Program-made: the position numbers and the translations under genes
Shown here: positions 59,994 to 64,000 of the stretch, in pieces
Layout of the letters: every line of letters starts with the position of its first letter
Numbering within the stretch: position 1 is the first letter of the stretch
Origin: JAVBLF01 sp031553675
GTDB taxonomy: Bacteria; Bacillota; Clostridia; Christensenellales; CALWSW01
NCBI GenBank assembly: GCA_031553675.1
Contig: JAVBLF010000023.1
Location: 6,262-70,261 of the forward strand
Length of the DNA stretch: 64,000 nucleotides
Direction: 5' to 3'
Notes under the pieces: model-generated
Database searches by the model: none
Told to the model about the DNA's origin: nothing
The model's input: only the letters and a program-made list of their open reading frames with translations

Positions 59994-60252
59994 ACGCTTC
60001 CTCCACTATCAACATCTATTTATTATACTGGACGGATTGGCTTTTCTCTACTTTCTTTCAAAAGAAAGTAGCAAAGAAACTTTGCATGCCTTCGGCACCC
60101 GGATCCGCCCGCCGCGATTCGGGCGGGCGGATCCATGTTGCGTGTGAAAATGTTCCGAGGCTCTCGTCCGTTCGAAGAAATGTGCAAATCGGGATTCCAA
60201 AGGGTCTTGACCCTTTGGCGGGGTCAAGGGGTGGTACCCCTTGCGTCCCCCG
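59994..60252. other. 259-bp gap of hairpins and repeats
   Basis: It contains CTACTTTCTTTC paired with GAAAGAAAGTAG (60048-60071), GGATCCGCCCGCC with GGCGGGCGGATCC (60101-60134), and the fourth double-hairpin repeat at 60197-60240. A TATAAT on the minus strand (about 60028) may belong to the hydrolase promoter. No gene. Confidence 0.6.
60197..60240. repeat. Double-hairpin repeat unit, copy 4
   Basis: CCAAAGGGTC/GACCCTTTGG followed by AAGGGGTGGTACCCCTT, with the same layout as at 9620 and 9727. It lies 12 bp after the carbonic anhydrase stop (minus strand), where it could end that transcript. Confidence 0.8.
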
Positions 60253-60798
60253 TTAGCTCCGCATGATCTTCGCCCATTTCCAGTAGTGCTCGGCGACGAT
60301 GTAATTCGACTCGATCTCCTCGGCGGTCAGCGGGCGGATGACGCGCGCCGGCGATCCGAAGGCCATCGAGCCGTCGGGGATGACGGTGCCTTCGGTCAGA
60401 AGGGAGCCGGCGCCGATGATGCAGTGCTTTCCGATGCTGCACTTGCTCATGACGATCGCGCCCATGCCGATCAAGGTGTAGTCGCCGACGGTGCAGGCGT
60501 GGACGATGGCGTTGTGGCCGACCGAGACGCCGTCGCCGAGGATGGCAGGGATGTCGGCGGAGCGTTCTTCGCCGCGCGCGATGCCGCCGCCGACGTGGAC
60601 GACGACGCCGTCCTGGATGTTGCAGAGTTTGCCGAGCTCGATGCGGCTCATGTCGCCGCGCAGCACGGCGTTGCACCAGATGCTACAGTGTTCGCCCATG
60701 CGGACGTTTCCCGCGACGACGGCCGAACTGTGGACGAACGTTTCGTCTGGATCGTCGGGGAGCTGGGGGATGCGATCGCCGATCGATTCGATGCCCAT
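60253..60798 (-). CDS. Gamma-carbonic anhydrase-like protein
   Basis: 181 residues with the left-handed beta-helix hexapeptide pattern. N-terminal VHSSAVVAGNVRMGEHCSIW, CNAVLRGDMSRIELG, CNIQDGVVVHVGGG (His ligand), DGVSVGHNAIVHACTVGD (His ligands), GMGAIVMSKCSIGKHCIIGA, AFGSPARVIRPLT. This is the YrdA/PaaY group; several bind Zn or Co and hydrate CO2, others are uncharacterised. AAAGGA before the start. Located between the hydrolase and the SCIFF maturase genes on the minus strand. Confidence 0.9.
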   Translation of the reverse strand: MGIESIGDRIPQLPDDPDETFVHSSAVVAGNVRMGEHCSIWCNAVLRGDMSRIELGKLCNIQDGVVVHVGGGIARGEERSADIPAILGDGVSVGHNAIVHACTVGDYTLIGMGAIVMSKCSIGKHCIIGAGSLLTEGTVIPDGSMAFGSPARVIRPLTAEEIESNYIVAEHYWKWAKIMRS

Positions 60799-60819
60799 GT
60801 TGGGGATCCTTTCTGTACG

Positions 60820-62166
60820 TCAGTCCGCGTTCCGGGCGACGAAGAGGCCCAGTGCGCATTCCAAACGTTTCTTTTGCATGTCGCAAGCCAGGCGGTAGGG
60901 CTTTCGGATGTCGCCGTTCAAAGAAAAGGCGTTGGCCGCGCAACCGCCGCTGCAATGGTACTTTGCCCAGCAGCCCGAACAATCCGGTTTGGCTGCGAGC
61001 GTATTGGCGCGAAAACGGGCGCGCATCGTTTCGTCGAAGTCACCCGTCATGACGTTGCCCATCCGAAAATCGCTTTGTCCGGCGAACTGGTGGCAGGGGT
61101 AGATATCGCCCGAAGGCGTGATCGCGACGTATTCGTTGCCCGCGCCGCAGCCGCTGACACGCTTCGACAGGCATGGCCCGTCGTCGAGGTAGAGCATGAA
61201 GTGGAAAAAGTTGGTCCACTTGCCTTCAGCCTCGCGTTCTTCGACGATCTGGGCGAGCGCGTCGTATTCGGCAAAGATGGCGGGCAGATCCGTTTCGCGC
61301 AGGGCGAGATCGCCGCCCGTTAGGACGACGGGCTCGATCGAGATCTGCTCGAAACCGGCCTCCGAAAGCGCGAGGAAGTCCTGCGAAAAATCGAGGTTTT
61401 GGCGCGTAAAGGTCGCGCGGACGTAGTATTCGCGTTCTTCTTCCTGGCGGGAAAGGCCGAGCTTTTGCGCGCCGGGAAGTACGAGATCGTAAGACGGACG
61501 GCCGTTGACGGTCTTTCGGGCGGCGTCGTGGACGGCTTTTCGTCCGTCGAGACTGAGGACGACGTTGTGGATCTCGTCGCGGCAGAAATCGACAACTTCG
61601 TCATTGACGGCGAGGCAATTCGTCGTCATGGTGAAGGCGATCGTTTTGCCGTGGGTTTTCTCCAAGGCGCGGCCGTACGCGACGAGGTCTTTGACGACGC
61701 GAAAGTTCATCAACGGTTCGCCGCCGAAAAAATCGACCTCGAGGTGGGTGCGGTCGCCCGAATGTTCGATCAAAAAATCGAGGGCTTTTTGGCCGACGTC
61801 GAGCGGCATGAGCGCGCGGTCGGCGCCGTATTCGCCCGTGCCGGCAAAGCAGTACGCGCAGCGCAGATTGCAGTCGTGCGCGACGTGCAGGCAGATGGCT
61901 TTGATGGCGGGCTCTCCGGCAAAGGGCAGGATCGCGGGCGCGGGTGAATCGAATTCCCCGACGTCGTGCAGCGCGTCGAATTCGTCGAGCACTTCGCGGA
62001 TCTCGGCGGCGTCGAAGCGGCCCGAGAGTGTTTCGAGCACGGCGTCGCGGCCTTTATCCTGCCAGACGCGCGCGATTTCAAACGCGATGCCGTCGAGTTC
62101 GTGCAGGGCGCCGCTTTCGACGTCGAGCGCGATATGGCGATCGCGGTAGGTAAAGCAGTGAAGCAA
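60820..62166 (-). CDS. Radical SAM SCIFF maturase
   Basis: 448 residues from TTG, preceded by AGAGGA with 6-bp spacing; starting here gives MLHCFTYRDRHIALDVESGA, which lines up with other SCIFF maturases. The ATG six codons upstream (62184) has no site. RiPP recognition domain at the N terminus, radical SAM core DCNLRCAYCFAGTG, DFFGGEPLMNF, TTNC, then a SPASM domain with cysteine clusters CLSKRVSGCGAGN, YPCHQFAG, and CSGCWAKYHCSGGCAAN. It makes thioether bonds between Cys and other residues of the SCIFF peptide encoded just upstream. Separated from it by a terminator hairpin. Confidence 0.95.
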   Translation of the reverse strand: MLHCFTYRDRHIALDVESGALHELDGIAFEIARVWQDKGRDAVLETLSGRFDAAEIREVLDEFDALHDVGEFDSPAPAILPFAGEPAIKAICLHVAHDCNLRCAYCFAGTGEYGADRALMPLDVGQKALDFLIEHSGDRTHLEVDFFGGEPLMNFRVVKDLVAYGRALEKTHGKTIAFTMTTNCLAVNDEVVDFCRDEIHNVVLSLDGRKAVHDAARKTVNGRPSYDLVLPGAQKLGLSRQEEEREYYVRATFTRQNLDFSQDFLALSEAGFEQISIEPVVLTGGDLALRETDLPAIFAEYDALAQIVEEREAEGKWTNFFHFMLYLDDGPCLSKRVSGCGAGNEYVAITPSGDIYPCHQFAGQSDFRMGNVMTGDFDETMRARFRANTLAAKPDCSGCWAKYHCSGGCAANAFSLNGDIRKPYRLACDMQKKRLECALGLFVARNAD

Positions 62167-62195
62167 GGGGATTCCTCTCAGCATGTGGGAAGCTC

Positions 62196-62223
62196 AAAAA
62201 AGTGGTCGACTGACCACTTTTTC
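62196..62223 (-). terminator. Attenuator/terminator between SCIFF and its maturase
   Basis: AAAAAAGTGGTC pairs with GACCACTTTTT on both strands. It probably gives more peptide than maturase transcript. Confidence 0.85.
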
Positions 62224-62265
62224 GAAGGCGAAGCGGTTGCCGACCACGGTAGGATCGCTCGGATT

Positions 62266-62403
62266 TTATTTGCTTTTGCGGCGGCACTTCTGGTTCGCGA
62301 CGGTGCAAGAGGTCTTGCAGGCGCTCTGGCAGGAAGCCTGGCATTCGCCGCAGCCCTGTGCCGTTTTGAGGCAGGCTTTTTGGACGGTCTTGACGTGTTT
62401 CAT
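62266..62403 (-). CDS. scfA: SCIFF (six-cysteine) ribosomal peptide precursor
   Basis: 45 residues. Begins MKHVKTVQKACLKTA and continues QGCGECQASCQSACKTSC, then TVANQKCRRKSK. The core matches the SCIFF family (six cysteines in 45 residues), one of the most conserved radical-SAM-modified peptides of Clostridia, function unknown. Here there are seven cysteines: the extra one (Cys11) lies in the usual leader region before CGEC. It is preceded by GGGAGAGAACAGG and followed by a terminator and the maturase gene. Co-oriented with the TIGR04086 gene, a common neighbour. Confidence 0.96.
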   Translation of the reverse strand: MKHVKTVQKACLKTAQGCGECQASCQSACKTSCTVANQKCRRKSK

Positions 62404-62492
62404 CCTGTTCTCTCCCTTGTCATGGCAATTCGCGGCGGCAGGGGCCGCGCGATCCCATGCATTATATCACGCATACGGCCGGATCACAAGGG

Positions 62493-62945
62493 TCAGGACC
62501 TGTCGGCCGGTTTCGTGCCGAAGACGAATCCGACGATCGCGCCGATCACCGCGCCCATGCCGAGGTCGGCGAGGTTGGCGGCCGAGAACGAGAAGGAGCC
62601 GACGATGATCGAAAAGACGATGGCACCCAGGATCACGTAGAGAACACCGGCGAGCAGCCCGCGGAACCACGGGTGGGTCGAGACTCCGCGCACCGCAAGG
62701 TAGGCGGCCAGCGCGATACAGACGACCTTGACGACCTGGTTGAAGATGGGGATGATGTTGTCTTTGACGATGCCGAACTTGAGCAGCACGGCCAGCGTCA
62801 TGATCAGCGCGACCGTGACCGCGGCCGCGAACAGAACGCCATTGAGCACAGGCAAGATGCCTCTGCTGGCGTGAGACGCGCGCGCGCCGGACTTATGCGC
62901 CACGCTTTTTTTGCTTCGTTTGACTGCGTTTCCATTGCTTGTCAT
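62493..62945 (-). CDS. TIGR04086-type membrane protein
   Basis: 150 residues from the ATG behind GGGAGGTGCG. A basic Lys/Arg/Ser-rich head (1-30), then four helices: ILPVLNGVLFAAAVTVALIM, VVKVVCIALAAYLAV, GLLAGVLYVILGAIVFSIIV and ADLGMGAVIGAIVGFVFG. This layout and the place next to SCIFF match the TIGR04086 family, found with SCIFF in many Clostridia, with no known function. A 90-bp gap separates it from the SCIFF gene. Confidence 0.85.
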   Translation of the reverse strand: MTSNGNAVKRSKKSVAHKSGARASHASRGILPVLNGVLFAAAVTVALIMTLAVLLKFGIVKDNIIPIFNQVVKVVCIALAAYLAVRGVSTHPWFRGLLAGVLYVILGAIVFSIIVGSFSFSAANLADLGMGAVIGAIVGFVFGTKPADRS

Positions 62946-63031
62946 TGCGATCGCACCTCCCATGTTTGTTCATACTTATGCGGACACGGTGAGCACTATG
63001 TATGCTTTTTTGGGATGGGCTGTCGCACACG

Positions 63032-63057
63032 AAAAAAGCGGCCATGCGGCCACTTTT
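63032..63057 (-). terminator. Terminator after the Rossmann-like gene
   Basis: On the minus strand AGTGGCC pairs with GGCCGCT (one G-U), followed by six Ts. Confidence 0.8.
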
Positions 63058-63073
63058 GGGCGAATAGGCGCGA

Positions 63074-63640
63074 TTATGCGGTCGTCGATCGCTTGCGCAG
63101 CGAGGCGAGATGGGTCAGGTGGATTTCGTCATAGCGGTCGAGCGCGATCATGCGAAAGCGTGCGGTATAGGCAGGGTCGGTCGCAGCGAGGGATTGATCG
63201 AAGGGGAGGGTTGCGCAATGGATGCCGTGTACCTGCCGGCACCAGGCCAGAAGCGTTTCGAGCGGGCAGCGCGCACCCATGCCGCAGCAGGCTTCCATGG
63301 CGGCTCGGTTGGCAAAGGGCCGCGCGACCAGGAGGCTTCCCAAGCGGCTGCGCAAGGCTGCGGCGAGCAGCGATGTCATCGCGATGAGCAGGTCTGTTTC
63401 GCGCAAAGGCAGGGCTGTCGGCAAAAGGACGATCGATTCGACGTCGTGGCAGGCAAAGACACGACGCATGAACACTTCGTCGTCCATGCCGCCGACGTGC
63501 CAGATGACGTCGGGTGGGAGGGCGTCGGCACGCCCGGCCGTTGCGCGGTCCACGACGGCGATCGAGGTGCCGCGCCTGTGTAGTGCTTCGACGAAGGGAC
63601 GGCCACACTCTGACAAGCCGCCAAAAACCAAAACTGACAT
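63074..63640 (-). CDS. Short Rossmann-fold protein
   Basis: 188 residues, ATG 11 bp after GGAAGGA. Begins MSVLVFGGLSECGRPFVEAL, a nucleotide-binding G-x4-G-x(2)-F pattern of NAD(P)-dependent epimerase/NmrA proteins, then AVVDRATAGRADALP, DEVFMRRVFACHDVESIVLL. It is much shorter than the usual 280-320 residues and shows no YxxxK catalytic pair, so it may be only a binding or sensor domain. No frameshift extension is visible. A promoter and terminator make it a single-gene unit. Confidence 0.6.
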   Translation of the reverse strand: MSVLVFGGLSECGRPFVEALHRRGTSIAVVDRATAGRADALPPDVIWHVGGMDDEVFMRRVFACHDVESIVLLPTALPLRETDLLIAMTSLLAAALRSRLGSLLVARPFANRAAMEACCGMGARCPLETLLAWCRQVHGIHCATLPFDQSLAATDPAYTARFRMIALDRYDEIHLTHLASLRKRSTTA

Positions 63641-63718
63641 GGTGAGCAGTTCCTTCCTGAAAATCACAAATCTGTGGCGAGAACCAACGCACGGGGAGTG
63701 TTGCCTAGCATTTACTAC

Positions 63719-63747
63719 AGCATACCATAAATGTATGTAATTTACAA
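63719..63747 (-). promoter_or_regulatory. Promoter of the Rossmann-like gene
   Basis: On the minus strand TTGTAA (63747-63742), 17-bp spacer, TATGCT (63724-63719). Confidence 0.65.
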
Positions 63748-63844
63748 TCAACATTTTGTGCAATTTCGCAAGGGACTGGACCCTGCATGCGCGCAACACG
63801 ATTGTCAGTGCAGCGTCGAAATCCCATTTCACGCTGTTTTTATA

Positions 63845-63873
63845 TGGAAAGCTTCGCAAATTTTCGCTATAAT
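63845..63873 (+). promoter_or_regulatory. Promoter of the last, truncated gene
   Basis: TGGAAA (63845-63850), 17-bp spacer, TATAAT (63868-63873), followed by GG. It is built like the promoter at 35025-35053. Confidence 0.7.
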
Positions 63874-63908
63874 GGCGGAAGTAAGCAACGCATCCGAAGG
63901 AGGCATGT

Positions 63909-64000
63909 ATGGTTTCGCACGCATATCGCACCCACCGCTCGCTCGCACGGATCACGGCCTTTGTCACCCTCTTGTTGCTCGTCGTGGGAAGTCTTTCCGC
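63909..64000 (+). CDS. Start of a secreted protein, cut by the window end
   Basis: Thirty residues are visible from an ATG 5 bp after AAGGAGG: basic start VSHAYRTHRSLARI, then hydrophobic TAFVTLLLLVVGSLS. This is a signal peptide. The rest lies outside, so the protein cannot be named. Confidence 0.75.
   Translation, partial: MVSHAYRTHRSLARITAFVTLLLLVVGSLS

Overview
The window is a GC-rich (about 60 percent) bacterial chromosome segment, most likely from a Clostridia-type Firmicute. The evidence is the SCIFF peptide with its radical-SAM maturase, an AbrB/SpoVT-like regulator with a zinc ribbon, LexA with a Gram-positive-type SOS half-site, a miaB-ricA-mutS-mutL-miaA-ynbB gene order like that of Bacillus subtilis, lipoprotein sugar-binding proteins, and strong AGGAGG-type ribosome binding sites. 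I see no phage, insertion sequence, integrase or CRISPR array. Species cannot be named from this sequence.

Layout. 0-4 kb: a secreted protein of unknown role, a DUF362 protein, a DeoR regulator and a YdcF-like membrane protein. 4-18 kb: a sugar sensing, uptake and breakdown block. It holds a binding-protein-like lipoprotein with a YesM/YesN-type two-component system, a YtfQ/YtfR/YtfT/YjfF-type ABC transporter, araB-araA-araD, and a GntR/FCD regulator with its own promoter. Together these would sense and import L-arabinose (probably the furanose form) and convert it to D-xylulose 5-phosphate. 18.3-19.1 kb: eight tRNA genes on the minus strand behind a near-consensus promoter. 19.3-28.5 kb: miaB, a RicA/YlbF-family gene, mutS, mutL, miaA and a PLP enzyme of the YnbB family. 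28.8-31 kb: lexA, rsmI and an abrB-like gene on the minus strand.

31.5-35 kb: a three-gene membrane-stress module (SPFH protein with zinc ribbons, double-zinc-ribbon protein, TPM protein) matching ydjI-ydjG-ydjH of B. subtilis, but with no pspA in the window. 35.2-37.2 kb: a large secreted, C-terminally anchored Ig/CARDB-like protein. 37.3-45 kb: a histidine-ammonia-lyase-fold protein that has lost the MIO-forming Ala-Ser-Gly triad, facing a branched-chain-amino-acid-type ABC transporter operon headed by an amidinotransferase/arginine-deiminase-family protein. 45.3-50.8 kb: a LacI-controlled cluster with a BtpA/SgcQ barrel protein, a xylose-isomerase-like barrel, two PfkB kinases (one with an altered catalytic motif) and an AllA-like cupin. 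50.9-60.8 kb, minus strand: a secreted protein with Ca-loop motifs, thioredoxin, aspS, hisS, a DUF4870 protein, ddl, a membrane-fused MurF-like ligase, a hydrolase and a gamma-carbonic anhydrase. 60.8-63 kb: SCIFF maturase, SCIFF peptide and a TIGR04086-type membrane protein. The end holds a short Rossmann-fold protein and the start of a secreted protein.

Three dispersed repeat families occupy intergenic regions: a 30-bp hairpin unit A (five copies), a 34-bp inverted-repeat unit B (three copies, paired with A at two sites), and a 44-50 bp double-hairpin unit (four copies). The most unusual protein is the MIO-less HAL-family enzyme at 37.4-38.9 kb. The unusual kinase motif at 50.6 kb, the LivG insertion at 40.4 kb and the repeat units are the next most worth checking.
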